Of a stretch of DNA of 64,000 nt, positions 8,727 to 17,721 are shown piece after piece. The first letter of the stretch is position 1. Every line of letters begins with the position of its first letter. Under the pieces are notes generated by a model, which saw only the letters and a list, made by a program, of their open reading frames with translations, was not told the DNA's origin and did no database searches. The stretch is from an uncultured Clostridia bacterium (lineage in GTDB: Bacteria; Bacillota; Clostridia; Christensenellales; Borkfalkiaceae), in contig CAKQME010000004.1 in the NCBI GenBank assembly GCA_934254815.1, positions 115,720-179,719 on the forward strand, given 5' to 3'. The position numbers and the translations under genes are program-made.

Positions 8727-9564
8727 AAAATTGATAGGCTATTTTGAATTTCCGTTCGTCAGATACGCGCTTATAGTCGGGGTACTGATTGCGCTTTGTT
8801 CGTCGCTGTTCGGCGTAACGTTGGTGTTAAAACGCTATTCATATATAGGCGACGGCTTGTCGCACGTCGCGTTCGGCGCGATGGCTGTCGCGGGGGTCGT
8901 AGGGCTTACCGAAAATATGTTGATAGTTATGCCCGTAACGATAGTTGCCGCGATATTGCTTTTGAGAACCGGGCAGAACGCGAAAGTTAAAGGCGACGCG
9001 CTTGTAGCTATGATTTCTGTCGGGTCGCTTGCCTTAGGATATCTGTTGCTCAATCTGTTTTCCACTTCTTCCAATTTGTCGGGAGACGTATGCAGTACGC
9101 TTTTCGGGTCGACTTCGATACTGACGCTTACTCAGACCGAAGTGTGGTTGTGCGTCGCGCTGTCCGTAATTGTGCTTGTTTATTTTACTATCAGTTATAA
9201 CCGCATTTTTGCCGTTACGTTCGACGAGACCTTTGCGAAAGCCACGGGCGTAAAAGCCGAAGTACATAATCTTGTCACGGCGATAATGATAGCGGTGATG
9301 ATCGTGCTGGCAATGAACCTTGTCGGCTCGCTGCTGATATCCGCGCTCATAATTTTTCCCGCTCTGTCGGCAATGCGGGTGTTTAAAAGTTTTAAATCGG
9401 TAGTTATATGTTCGGGCGCGGTATCGGTTTTATGCGCCGTTACGGGAATAATCTGCTCGATACTGTTCGCCACTCCCGTCGGCTCGACAATAGTGGCGGC
9501 GGATATAGTCTGCTTTTTCGTTTTTTCTGCGGCAGGCTCGATTTTAAGGAGAACTACAAAATGA
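8719..9564 (+). CDS. znuB: Zinc/manganese ABC transporter permease
   Basis: 281 residues from the ATG at 8719, which overlaps the znuC stop and is preceded by GGGGAGG. An in-frame start at 8632 would add 29 residues of non-membrane sequence inside znuC and is rejected. About eight hydrophobic segments are present, with the ABC-3 family features YIGDGLSHVAFGAMA and the late NLVGSLLISALIIFPALSAM, which is the ATPase contact region. It delivers the metal bound by ZnuA across the membrane. Confidence 0.94.
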   Translation: MFEKLIGYFEFPFVRYALIVGVLIALCSSLFGVTLVLKRYSYIGDGLSHVAFGAMAVAGVVGLTENMLIVMPVTIVAAILLLRTGQNAKVKGDALVAMISVGSLALGYLLLNLFSTSSNLSGDVCSTLFGSTSILTLTQTEVWLCVALSVIVLVYFTISYNRIFAVTFDETFAKATGVKAEVHNLVTAIMIAVMIVLAMNLVGSLLISALIIFPALSAMRVFKSFKSVVICSGAVSVLCAVTGIICSILFATPVGSTIVAADIVCFFVFSAAGSILRRTTK

Positions 9565-10067
9565 AAAAATACAGAATAATCGCTCTGTTGGCGGCTTTTA
9601 TAATAATTTTGGCAAGCGGTTGCAAAGAGAAACGTTATTCCCTGAAAGAAGATAATTTCTTTCTCGTAATGACGAATATGCAATATTATCCGCAACAGTA
9701 CGTCGGTAAAGATATCGATTTCGATTGCTTTACTTACGATTTAACCGATATTGACGGTAAAACTTATCGTTTGGGCGTAAGAAAATGTTCGTCAGGGTAC
9801 GGTTGCAAATGCGGAAAAGATACGGTGATAGGTTTTATACTTAATTACGACGGGCAGATACCCGAACCGAAAAATCAGAGCGAAGACAGCGTGGAAAAAA
9901 GTTGGATACACGTTAAAGGAACGGTTGCGGGGGCGGAAAAAACAAAAATAACCGTTTTTGCCGCCGACGGCGAAACAAAGGAATTTATAGAAATTTTAAC
10001 GTTTAACGCGAGCGAAATAAGCGTTATAGAAGATTATAAAAACTTAAATTATTACGTTACTAAATGA
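9561..10067 (+). CDS. Lipoprotein with possible DUF1980/YcgQ-like OB-fold domain
   Basis: 168 residues from the ATG at 9561, overlapping the znuB stop (ATGA) and preceded by AAGGAG. Lipobox LASGC puts the acylated Cys at 21. The body has QYVGKDIDFDCFTYDL, then a Cys cluster CSSGYGCKCG, then SWIHVKGTV; this order resembles the soluble C-terminal domain of the YcgQ (DUF1980/TIGR03943) family, which is found with zinc-related permeases. That assignment is by eye and weak. As the fourth translationally coupled gene of the zinc operon it is probably an extracytoplasmic metal-related factor. Confidence 0.8.
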   Translation: MKKYRIIALLAAFIIILASGCKEKRYSLKEDNFFLVMTNMQYYPQQYVGKDIDFDCFTYDLTDIDGKTYRLGVRKCSSGYGCKCGKDTVIGFILNYDGQIPEPKNQSEDSVEKSWIHVKGTVAGAEKTKITVFAADGETKEFIEILTFNASEISVIEDYKNLNYYVTK

Positions 10068-10076
10068 GAGGTTATT

Positions 10077-10700
10077 ATGGCTAATAAAAGAGAAAAAGCA
10101 TTACGCGAAAAAGAAAACATATTAAAAAAATATCAATGGCAATTAAAGAAAATACTTCCGCTTTATATCGTGGCGGCGGTCGTCGGCGCGACGGCGTTAC
10201 TCTGCTATTTTTTCGCTTTCGCCGCGGTGGATAATTCCGCTTACGGCATAGAAGTTAAAGTCAGCGGCTTTGCGTTTGCCATTGCTGCGCTTACGGGTAA
10301 ATACTCGTCTACCGATAAAATTTACGGGGATATCGCTGTGCCGTTCAATTATTATGCCGAAGCCGAGACTGCGGCGGTAGGAACGCTTGCGCTCGTGTCG
10401 GTAGTCGCGCTTGTTGTCGCTATAGTGCTGACGATAGTTACGCGGGCAACTAAGAAGCAGGAAATAAACTTTGCCGCCGTAATATGTTCGGCAGTTTGTC
10501 TGATAACTACCGCGCTCGCGTTTTTTACCGCGCTTTCGATGAAAAATGCCGAAATTTTATCGGTTTATTGCGGCGGAAACCCCAAGTGTTCGATAGTGTC
10601 GTTCGCATTTGTCGCTATGATCGTAGAAACGGCTTTTCTTGTGATTCAGATAATTTGTGCGGTTAAATTCATAAAATTAAAAATAAATAATAAAAACTGA
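10077..10700 (+). CDS. Four-helix membrane protein of unknown function
   Basis: 207 residues, starting ten bases after the zinc lipoprotein with the SD GAGAGG. A basic N-terminus (residues 1-25) is followed by hydrophobic segments near 24-45, 98-122, 133-156 and 170-200, and a basic C-terminus. A loop of about 45 residues between the first two segments faces the other side. No catalytic motif is visible and I do not recognise the family. It is probably the last gene of the zinc transcript. Confidence 0.75.
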   Translation: MANKREKALREKENILKKYQWQLKKILPLYIVAAVVGATALLCYFFAFAAVDNSAYGIEVKVSGFAFAIAALTGKYSSTDKIYGDIAVPFNYYAEAETAAVGTLALVSVVALVVAIVLTIVTRATKKQEINFAAVICSAVCLITTALAFFTALSMKNAEILSVYCGGNPKCSIVSFAFVAMIVETAFLVIQIICAVKFIKLKINNKN

Positions 10701-10781
10701 CAGGCGTTTGTCATATTTATTGTAATATAATAAACTCACAAAGCAAAACATAGCCGCTCGCGGCTAAAAGGAGAGTTTATT

Positions 10782-11303
10782 ATGGTCAATAAAATAATGT
10801 TCAAAAATGCGTTTGATGGCAATGCGGAAAGCGGATATCAACTCGGAGACAGATATTTTTACGGTAAAGGGGTTGCCGCAGACCGTAATATCGCCAGAGA
10901 ATGGTATAAATTCGCGGCGGAAAAAGGACATAGCGGAGCGAGATATATGTACGGTTATCTGCTATTAGCCGAAGCGCGCGGCGAACGAGATTTGATTGAG
11001 GGGATAAAATACCTTAAAAAAGCCGCCAATCGCAGGCATACGGGCGCGATGTTATTGCTTGCTCGTAATTACTTCTACGGGGTCGGCGTAAAAAAAAGTG
11101 AAAAAAAAGCGTTTAAAGTCTGGAAAAAAGCCTCGGTTACAGGCTGTCCCGAAGCTAAGTATTATTTAGGATTATGTTATGAAAAAGGGATAGCCGTTAA
11201 GCGTGACGTGATAAAGTCTAAAAGTTATTTATTTTCCGCGCTTGAAAGCGGTTACACGGCAAGCAGAACGTTATTACAATCCGGTAAGCCTTTTGCCGCC
11301 TGA
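10782..11303 (+). CDS. Sel1-like repeat protein
   Basis: 173 residues made almost entirely of about four Sel1-like (TPR-related) repeats, recognisable from YQLGDRYFYGKGVAADRNIA, the later KGHSGARYMYGYLLL, ARNYFYGVGVKKSEKKA and YYLGLCYEKGIAVKRDV. The start has a good SD (AAAGGAGAG). There is no signal peptide, so it should be cytoplasmic. Such repeats form protein-binding solenoids; no partner can be named. It is followed by the interspersed repeat cluster. Confidence 0.85.
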   Translation: MVNKIMFKNAFDGNAESGYQLGDRYFYGKGVAADRNIAREWYKFAAEKGHSGARYMYGYLLLAEARGERDLIEGIKYLKKAANRRHTGAMLLLARNYFYGVGVKKSEKKAFKVWKKASVTGCPEAKYYLGLCYEKGIAVKRDVIKSKSYLFSALESGYTASRTLLQSGKPFAA

Positions 11304-11323
11304 CGCTATATAAGCAACGTGAG

Positions 11324-11760
11324 CAACGTGACGTTGCATCCAAGTATTATCCGACCTTATATATTATTGTCATTCTGAACGAAGTGAAGAATCCCACCGA
11401 AAAAGTGCGGACTACTTAATACAGTGGGATATTTCGCTTACGCTCAATATGACAGAAAAAATAAACAAAGTACGTCATTCTGAGTGAAACGAAGAATCCC
11501 ACCGAAAAAGTGCGGACTTCTTGTTACAATGGGATATTTCGCTTACGCTCAATATGACAGGAAAATTTAAACTAAGTATGTCATTCTAAGGCTTTGCCGA
11601 AGAATCCCATTGAACAAGTAATCGCTCTGTACTTAATGCCGTGGGATATTTCGCTTGCGCGCAATATGATATAAAAAAACAAATAATATATGTCATTCTG
11701 AGGCTTTGCCGAAGAATCCCACCGAACAAGCGACTATCCCATACTTAATACGGTGAGAAG
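11324..11760. repeat. Cluster of four interspersed imperfect-palindrome repeats
   Basis: The 468-base gap between the Sel1 gene and the helicase gene holds no gene but four copies of one repeat: 11368-11454, 11474-11559, 11579-11670 and a right-truncated copy 11691-11760. Each full copy is about 86 bases: left arm TGTCATTCTGA..GAAGAATCCCAC, a loop containing GTGCGGACT, and right arm GTGGGATATTTCGC..CTCAATATGACA, the arms being inverse complements with mismatches. A conserved leader (11333-11370, starting GTTGCATCCAAG) precedes copy 1 and recurs at 28112. Copies are found only between genes, as expected of a small mobile-like or MITE-type element. Confidence 0.85.
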
Positions 11761-11771
11761 ATTTTATAAAT

Positions 11772-14348
11772 CTATCGGCTGATATATTCTTCCGGTATAA
11801 ACGCGACGTAAGGCGAGGGCAGACGCTCGTATTCGTTGTACCCGAAAGATTTAGTAGAAGAATACGTCAGTATAAGTTTTTTCTTTGCCCTTGTAAGCGC
11901 GACGTAAAATACTCTTTTTTCCTCTTCTTCGTTTCCGCTTTGCATCGCGGGTACGGACGGAATTTCGTTTTCGGCTACGCCGGCGAAAATAACTTCTTCA
12001 AATTCGCACCCTTTCGATTGATGAATCGTCAAAATAGGTACTTTTTTAAGCTTTTTTATGGCTAAATCGAGTTGACTGCCCGATAAAGCCACGCTTGCAA
12101 GTAACTCTTCCAACGCTTTTTCGGGGCGCGGAGCAGATTCTATGCTTTTAAGCGAAACGTATAATTCGTTTGCGCTTTCCCTGTCGTCTTTTTTAGATTG
12201 TTCGTTTATCAAGCCGTAACAAGCGGCGATGTCTTTTATCGCTCCGCGAACGTCTCCCGTAGTTATTTCGGCTTTAAAGCGCGACATATCTCCGTAAAAA
12301 CCCCTGAAAGCCGACGCGTTGGAGGCTATCAGGTTTTTTCTTATGGCGGCGGACGGAATTATATAATCGTCAAGTAATATTGCGAGTATCGAAGCGGTTG
12401 CGGAAACGTCCGCGAAAGCATCGTGCGCGCGCTCGTTTACTATGCCGAATTTTTCGCAAAGCGTAGATAATTTGTAGTTTTTTTCCGATTTGAAAAAGGT
12501 TTTCGCTATCGATAACGTGTCGTAATATCCCGTTGCGAAAATTTGTTCGTCGACGGCTTGCGCCGCCTTTCCGAGCATTATATCGTCGAATGCCGCCGAG
12601 TTGTGTCCTACGAGTACGCAATCTTGCGAAAAGATTGAAAATCGCTCTATAGCCTGTCTTAAACTTATTCCGCCGTGTGTTTTTATGTATTCTTCGTCGT
12701 AACCGTGCGTGGCTAACGCGCCCGCGGAAATTTCTTTTTCTGGTATAACGAATACGTCGAATTTGTCTGTTATGCCGGCTTTACCGAGTTTTACGGCAGA
12801 AATCTGTATAGGGTAGTCGTCGTAAGGGTTTGCGCCCGTGGTCTCCAGATCGTAGACGACGACGGAGCTTTCCCCGTAGGCTTTGATAAGCGTAAAGAAT
12901 GGGTCGCCGTGAGCATAGGTTTCGTCGCGCATAAACGCGCTTACGGAAAGCCCCGCCGAACCGTATCCGTCTATTGCCGAAACGAGATCGGTTTTTATCG
13001 ATTTAAGATAGCGTTTGCAGATTCTTTCAAGCGAGGAAACGTCGTTCGGGTTGACGGCAAGCCGCAAAAAGGCGAGAAAATCTTTGATAAGCGGTTTTTT
13101 GTAGAATTGTTGGTCTGAATCCGCCGTAAAAAAAGGTATCCGTTCGGTTACGTTTTTTGTTGAGTTTATCCGCGATAAGTGTCTGTATAGTTGCGCGACG
13201 TATCTGTTAGATCTCGCCATTACGCATATTTCGGTTCTGTCGCCCGCGTAATCGGCTATTTCGTTGTAGATTTTTTCGGCTTCGTCGCGCGGAGAGAGAC
13301 ATTTAAGAACGGTTATTTTTTCGCCTTGCGGAATTTCAGTCGTTTCGGGTTTGTAATTGCCCCCGAACGCGTTTTCGAGAAAACCTTGCGCAGCGCAGGT
13401 AAGCAACTTTGTCGTGCGGCGGTTTTTCGTCAACCTGATTTCCAACGGATTGTATTTCGTTCTGAAGTCGTTTATAATTTCTTTCGGCGCAGACCCCCGC
13501 CACCCGTAAATGGTCTGATTTTCGTCTCCGCAGAGCATCACTTCCGCATTGCCGAAAAACCGCTCTATAATGCGGTATTCAAGCATGTTGGTATCTTGTA
13601 CTTCGTCGGTTATTATCAGCTTGTAGGCGTTTAAATCGACTTCGCCGTTTTGTATAAACTCTTTTGCACGATATAAAAGATCGTCGTAATCGACGAGATT
13701 GGAACTCTTTAAAATTTCGGAGTATCTTATGCAAAATTCTTTTCCGCGGGAACGGAGTAACTTGTAAAAGTTGTAGTCGGTCGCCTGCGCTCCGGGCAGA
13801 CGATAGTTGAACATATCGTCGAACCCCGATTTTTTAAAAAGAGAGGCGAGCGCGACCCCGTATCCGTCGTCTGACGAATACGAAAAGCCAAGCTCGTCTT
13901 TTTCTCGTTTTATTTCGGACATAATTCTCGCGAAATTTCTGTCGGGCATTTTCGTGAGCGCGTCTTTATCGTCGGTTTTTTCGGCAATCATGCCGTCTGC
14001 AAGAGTTTTAAGCGTTTCGCCTGCGTCCACGTCGTCGGCAACGGCTAAAAAACTTCCGTCTCCGCTTTTGGAAAGACAATCTTTGATAAGGCGGTAACAG
14101 AATCCGTGTATTGTAAAGCAGTTTACGCCCGTTTCGCCCGAATATGCGAGAATGTCGTTTGTAATTTCTTCCTGAGCTTTGACTGTGAAAGTAAGGCAAA
14201 GTATTTCTTTCGGAGAGATGCCGCGTTTAAGGGCTTCCGCCACCTTGTTTGCGACGGTGAAAGTCTTTCCCGTTCCTGCCGAGGCGAGAAGAAGAATATT
14301 GCGGTCGAACGTTTCGACCGCGAGTTTTTGCTCTGCGCTTAAAGCCAT
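11772..14348 (-). CDS. UvrD-family helicase with embedded DnaQ-like 3'-5' exonuclease domain
   Basis: 858 residues. Superfamily 1A helicase motifs run through the protein: Walker A ASAGTGKT (22-29), LTFTVKAQEE, ITDEVQDTN, GDENQTIYGWRGS, then TIHQSKGCEFEEVIFAG and FYVALTRAKKKL near the C-terminus. Between the two C-terminal helicase lobes (about residues 495-665) lies a DEDDh exonuclease domain: Asp500 and Glu502 in YDLETTG, the HNSAAFDDIML segment, and His642/Asp647 in HDAFAD. The start is 18 bases after gltX ends, so it is probably co-transcribed with it. The combination suggests a repair or replication-restart enzyme that unwinds and trims 3' ends. Not a standard PcrA or RecBCD subunit. Confidence 0.9.
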   Translation of the reverse strand: MALSAEQKLAVETFDRNILLLASAGTGKTFTVANKVAEALKRGISPKEILCLTFTVKAQEEITNDILAYSGETGVNCFTIHGFCYRLIKDCLSKSGDGSFLAVADDVDAGETLKTLADGMIAEKTDDKDALTKMPDRNFARIMSEIKREKDELGFSYSSDDGYGVALASLFKKSGFDDMFNYRLPGAQATDYNFYKLLRSRGKEFCIRYSEILKSSNLVDYDDLLYRAKEFIQNGEVDLNAYKLIITDEVQDTNMLEYRIIERFFGNAEVMLCGDENQTIYGWRGSAPKEIINDFRTKYNPLEIRLTKNRRTTKLLTCAAQGFLENAFGGNYKPETTEIPQGEKITVLKCLSPRDEAEKIYNEIADYAGDRTEICVMARSNRYVAQLYRHLSRINSTKNVTERIPFFTADSDQQFYKKPLIKDFLAFLRLAVNPNDVSSLERICKRYLKSIKTDLVSAIDGYGSAGLSVSAFMRDETYAHGDPFFTLIKAYGESSVVVYDLETTGANPYDDYPIQISAVKLGKAGITDKFDVFVIPEKEISAGALATHGYDEEYIKTHGGISLRQAIERFSIFSQDCVLVGHNSAAFDDIMLGKAAQAVDEQIFATGYYDTLSIAKTFFKSEKNYKLSTLCEKFGIVNERAHDAFADVSATASILAILLDDYIIPSAAIRKNLIASNASAFRGFYGDMSRFKAEITTGDVRGAIKDIAACYGLINEQSKKDDRESANELYVSLKSIESAPRPEKALEELLASVALSGSQLDLAIKKLKKVPILTIHQSKGCEFEEVIFAGVAENEIPSVPAMQSGNEEEEKRVFYVALTRAKKKLILTYSSTKSFGYNEYERLPSPYVAFIPEEYISR

Positions 14349-14366
14349 AAGCTCACCTGTCGTCTG

Positions 14367-15809
14367 TTATTTGTTTAATAACGCCAGCGAAAAATCGATA
14401 CGGCGAAGAGTTTCTTCTTTGCCGAGAAGTTCAGCCATTTCCGTCGCGCCGCCGGGGGTTACGCCTTGACCCGTTATGGCTATACGCATTACCCAGAATA
14501 AAGCTCCGCTTTTTATACCCGCTTCCGCGGCTTTTGCCGAAAGGGCGGAATACAGAGTGTCGTTGTCGAATGATTCTATTTCTTCGACGTATGCGCGTAT
14601 TTTCGGCAGCAACTCTTTTGCGACTTCCGCGTTGGTCTTGTTCTTCTTGTTGTCGAAAAGCGAAAGGTCGTAATCGCCCATTTCCGCAAGCCAGTCTATT
14701 TTTTCGGGTATTTCACCGAAAACTTCTATACGAGGTTGCATAAGTTTGGCGATGCGTTTAAGGTCGAACTTGCCGTTTACTTTCGACGCCTGAAGATAGG
14801 GCAGCGCGTGAGTGTAAAAATCTTCGTCCGAAAGTTCTCTTATATATTCGCCGTTGAGCCAACGCAGTTTCGCTTCGTCGAAAATAGACGGCGACTTTGA
14901 AATTCCGTCAAGCGAGAATAATTCCACCATTTCTTTAAGCGTCATTTTTTCTACGTTGCTGCCCTTTGGCGCCCAGCCGAGTAAAGCGACGTAGTTTATA
15001 ATGGCTTCTTTTAAATAGCCTTTCTTAATAAAGTCGTCGAAATTGGCGTCGCCGTAACGTTTCGAAAGTTTGCGCGTGGCGTCTTTCATTATCGTGGGCA
15101 GGTGAATATAGACGGGTCTTTCCCACCCGAAAGCGTCGTACATAAGATTGTATTTCGGCGTGGAAGAGAGGTATTCCGTACCTCTTATAACGTGGGTTAT
15201 GTGCATTAAATGGTCGTCGACGACGTTTGCGAAATTGTAGGTCGGCATGCCGTCGCTTTTAATGAGAATATTGTCTTCCATTTCGGAATTTTCGACTTTT
15301 ATTTCGCCGTAGATTTCATCGTGATATTCGCTTACGCCCGTAGTCGGGATATTCTGACGTATAACGTAAGGCTCGCCCGCCGCAAGGCGACGTTCGACTT
15401 CTTCTTTAGAAAGATGCAGACAGTGTTTGTCGTATTTTCTGTTGCCGTTTTCGTCTGTAAGGCTTTCAAGCCTTTCTTTCGTGCAGAAACAATAATACGC
15501 TCCGCCTTTTTCTATAAGCTCCTTGGCGTATTTCATATATATGTCTTTTCTTTCGCTCTGAATATACGGACCGTAATTACCGCCTATGTCCGGACCCTCG
15601 TCCCAGATAAGACCCGATTCGCGGAGTGAAGAATAGATAAGTTCGACCGCGCCCTCGACGTAACGTTGCTGGTCGGTGTCTTCTATACGAAGTATAAAAT
15701 CTCCGCCGTTCTTCTTGGCGAAGAGATAAGCGTAAAGCGCGGTGCGAAGTCCGCCGAGGTGCATAAAGCCCGTCGGGCTTGGGGCAAATCTCGTTCTGAC
15801 TGTGTTCAT
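14367..15809 (-). CDS. gltX: Glutamate--tRNA ligase
   Basis: 480 residues from the ATG at 15809, which has the SD AAAGGAGAG; a TTG six codons upstream overlaps that SD and is rejected. Class I synthetase signatures are clear: RFAPSPTGFMHLGGLRTAL near the N-terminus (the HIGH-like motif) and KLSKRYGDA (the KMSKS-like loop). The zinc-type insert CFC..C..H is present (YYCFCTKERL). The enzyme charges tRNA-Glu, and possibly tRNA-Gln in organisms that use the amidotransferase route; which of these applies cannot be read here. It is transcribed away from the dipeptidase gene, the two promoters sharing the 138-base gap. Confidence 0.96.
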   Translation of the reverse strand: MNTVRTRFAPSPTGFMHLGGLRTALYAYLFAKKNGGDFILRIEDTDQQRYVEGAVELIYSSLRESGLIWDEGPDIGGNYGPYIQSERKDIYMKYAKELIEKGGAYYCFCTKERLESLTDENGNRKYDKHCLHLSKEEVERRLAAGEPYVIRQNIPTTGVSEYHDEIYGEIKVENSEMEDNILIKSDGMPTYNFANVVDDHLMHITHVIRGTEYLSSTPKYNLMYDAFGWERPVYIHLPTIMKDATRKLSKRYGDANFDDFIKKGYLKEAIINYVALLGWAPKGSNVEKMTLKEMVELFSLDGISKSPSIFDEAKLRWLNGEYIRELSDEDFYTHALPYLQASKVNGKFDLKRIAKLMQPRIEVFGEIPEKIDWLAEMGDYDLSLFDNKKNKTNAEVAKELLPKIRAYVEEIESFDNDTLYSALSAKAAEAGIKSGALFWVMRIAITGQGVTPGGATEMAELLGKEETLRRIDFSLALLNK

Positions 15810-15873
15810 AAAGCTCTCCTTTGGCAAAATTTACAAAATATGTCTATAAATTATAAAATATACTTGTTTTTAT

Positions 15874-15902
15874 TTTACCATAAATTAAAAAAAGTGTATA
15901 AT
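15874..15902 (+). promoter_or_regulatory. Sigma-A-type promoter for the dipeptidase gene
   Basis: TTTACC, 17-base spacer, TATAAT. A perfect -10 and a 4/6 -35, located 46 bases before the ATG. The gap between the divergent gltX and dipeptidase genes is otherwise AT-rich with no further signal that I can support. Confidence 0.6.
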
Positions 15903-15947
15903 AAATTCAGGGTGTTTTTTAAATTTTTAATAAAACGAGGTAAATTT

Positions 15948-17216
15948 ATGGATAGCAGAATTTCCGAAATAGTAAAAGATATAAAAACAATCATAACGAT
16001 ACCGTCCGTTCAGGGCGAAGCCGAGGGTAATATGCCTTTCGGCAAAGCCGTTTTCGACGCGCTCGACTTTATGCTGAAAAGAGCCGAAGCCATGGGTTTT
16101 AAAACGGTCAATTACGATAACTATATAGGCGAAATAGATTTCGGTGAGGGCAAAGAAGAGATTGCAATACTCTGCCACGTCGACGTCGTTCCAGCAGGCG
16201 ACGAGAAAAAATGGAAATATCCGCCTTTCTCCGCAACCGAAGAGGACGGCAGAATTTACGGCAGAGGCGCGACCGACGATAAAGGCCCCGCCGTCGTTTG
16301 CCTGCAATGTCTGAAAGCGTTGAAGGACGAGGGTTTTATCCCTAAAAAGAAAATCAGACTGATTCTCGGCTGTAACGAAGAGACGGGCTGGAAGTGCATA
16401 GAGCATTTCAATAAAGTTTCCGTAATGCCAGAACTCGGTTTTTCGCCCGACGCCAATTATCCCGTTATTTACGCCGAAAAGGGTATAATGCCCCTTAAAT
16501 TCACTTTTAAAAAGAGCAGAAAACTCAGGAGCATAACGGGCGGCGAAAGGGTGAACGTCGTTTGCGACCGTTGCGAAGCAGAGTATGACGGCGATATTCC
16601 GGATATGGAAAAATTCGGAGTGGTCAAGGAAAACGGCAAATACGTCGCCTACGGTAAATCTGCGCACGGCTCTACGCCCGAATCAGGCGATAACGCCATA
16701 CTTAAAATGCTCTGCGCGCTCGAAAGCGTCGGCGCGATCGATACAGATATCAAAAAATATCTCTTCGACGACTATCTCGGAATGACCACGCTTTGCGACC
16801 ATTCGGGAAAACTCACGATGAGTCCCGATATAATTTCTTCCGACGATAAGCATATTTACGTTTCGGTCGATATAAGATATCCCGTAACGGCGTTCGGAGA
16901 CGAGTTGCTTGCAAAGTTTGCGAAATATCTTCCGGTAGAAAGACTTTCTCATCAACTTCCGCTGTCTGCGGATAAAAACGGTTGGCTTGTGCAGACCCTT
17001 TTGGGCGTGTACGAAGAAGTTACGGGTAAAAAGGCAAAGCCGATAGCCATAGGCGGCGGAACTTACGCGCGCGCCCTGAAAAACGGAGTGGCTTTCGGTC
17101 CTGAAGTCGACGGAGTCGATTTCGCCATACATCAGCCGAACGAATTTGCTTCGATAGATAACATAGAGTTGCAATACGCGACCTATAAGGCGGCTATCAG
17201 GCGTTTATCGGAGTAA
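15948..17216 (+). CDS. M20 family dipeptidase (PepV/Sapep type)
   Basis: 422 residues from the ATG at 15948 (SD ACGAGGTAA). Long upstream in-frame sequence belongs to the gltX antisense and is excluded. Metal-ligand motifs of the M20 family are in order: HVDVVPAG (His and Asp, about residue 75), the DDKGP ligand/bridging Asp (about 110), the catalytic Glu pair in CNEETGW (about 145) and a final His in VDFAIHQPNEF. The layout matches Xaa-His/PepV-type dipeptidases, which complete peptide breakdown in the cytoplasm and would complement the Opp importer. The next gene starts 2 bases after its stop. Confidence 0.93.
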   Translation: MDSRISEIVKDIKTIITIPSVQGEAEGNMPFGKAVFDALDFMLKRAEAMGFKTVNYDNYIGEIDFGEGKEEIAILCHVDVVPAGDEKKWKYPPFSATEEDGRIYGRGATDDKGPAVVCLQCLKALKDEGFIPKKKIRLILGCNEETGWKCIEHFNKVSVMPELGFSPDANYPVIYAEKGIMPLKFTFKKSRKLRSITGGERVNVVCDRCEAEYDGDIPDMEKFGVVKENGKYVAYGKSAHGSTPESGDNAILKMLCALESVGAIDTDIKKYLFDDYLGMTTLCDHSGKLTMSPDIISSDDKHIYVSVDIRYPVTAFGDELLAKFAKYLPVERLSHQLPLSADKNGWLVQTLLGVYEEVTGKKAKPIAIGGGTYARALKNGVAFGPEVDGVDFAIHQPNEFASIDNIELQYATYKAAIRRLSE

Positions 17217-17218
17217 TA

Positions 17219-17713
17219 ATGCTTATAAATACATTGCCGCCGCTTATAAAAAACGTAACGTGCGCGGTGACCGGGCATAGGGTGCTTTCGCGCGGCTTCG
17301 ACCGTGAAAAACTCAAAGCCGAACTGAAATCGATTATAGACGACGGTTACGAATATTTCCTTATAGGAATGGCTGTGGGATTTGACAGCGAGTGTTTCGC
17401 CGCGCTCGAAGAGCTGAGAACCGCGGGCGAAAAAATAAAAATCGTGGCGGTTGTGCCGTGCGGCGATCAGAGCGCTAAATTCAGACAAAAGGATAAAGCC
17501 GCTTACGCGGAGATGCTGAAAAACACCGATATAACCGTAAAAGAGACCGCGCCGTATTTCGACGGCTGTATGCTTGCGAGAAACGATTTTCTCGTGGAAA
17601 ATTCGTCGTTGCTTTTCGCGGGGTGGCGCGGCGTTAAGGCGGGAGGAACTTATTACACCGTTAAAAAAGCCGAAAAAGCCGGCGTCAGGGTCAGAGTGTT
17701 TAACGCGACTTAA
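17219..17713 (+). CDS. SLOG-fold protein (YpsA/DUF1273-like)
   Basis: 164 residues. CAVTGHRVLSRGF at 15-27 is the phosphate-binding start typical of the SLOG (SMF/DprA-LOG) Rossmannoid proteins of the DUF1273/YpsA type. GMAVGFDSECFAALEELR and the late FAGWRGVKAGGTYYTVKKAE match the second and last conserved motifs. SLOG proteins bind nucleotides or nucleotide-derived ligands, and several act as sensors in stress or defence contexts; the specific ligand here is unknown. Its start follows the dipeptidase stop almost directly and the next gene follows after 8 bases, so the three are probably one unit. Confidence 0.85.
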   Translation: MLINTLPPLIKNVTCAVTGHRVLSRGFDREKLKAELKSIIDDGYEYFLIGMAVGFDSECFAALEELRTAGEKIKIVAVVPCGDQSAKFRQKDKAAYAEMLKNTDITVKETAPYFDGCMLARNDFLVENSSLLFAGWRGVKAGGTYYTVKKAEKAGVRVRVFNAT

Positions 17714-17721
17714 GGAGAATT

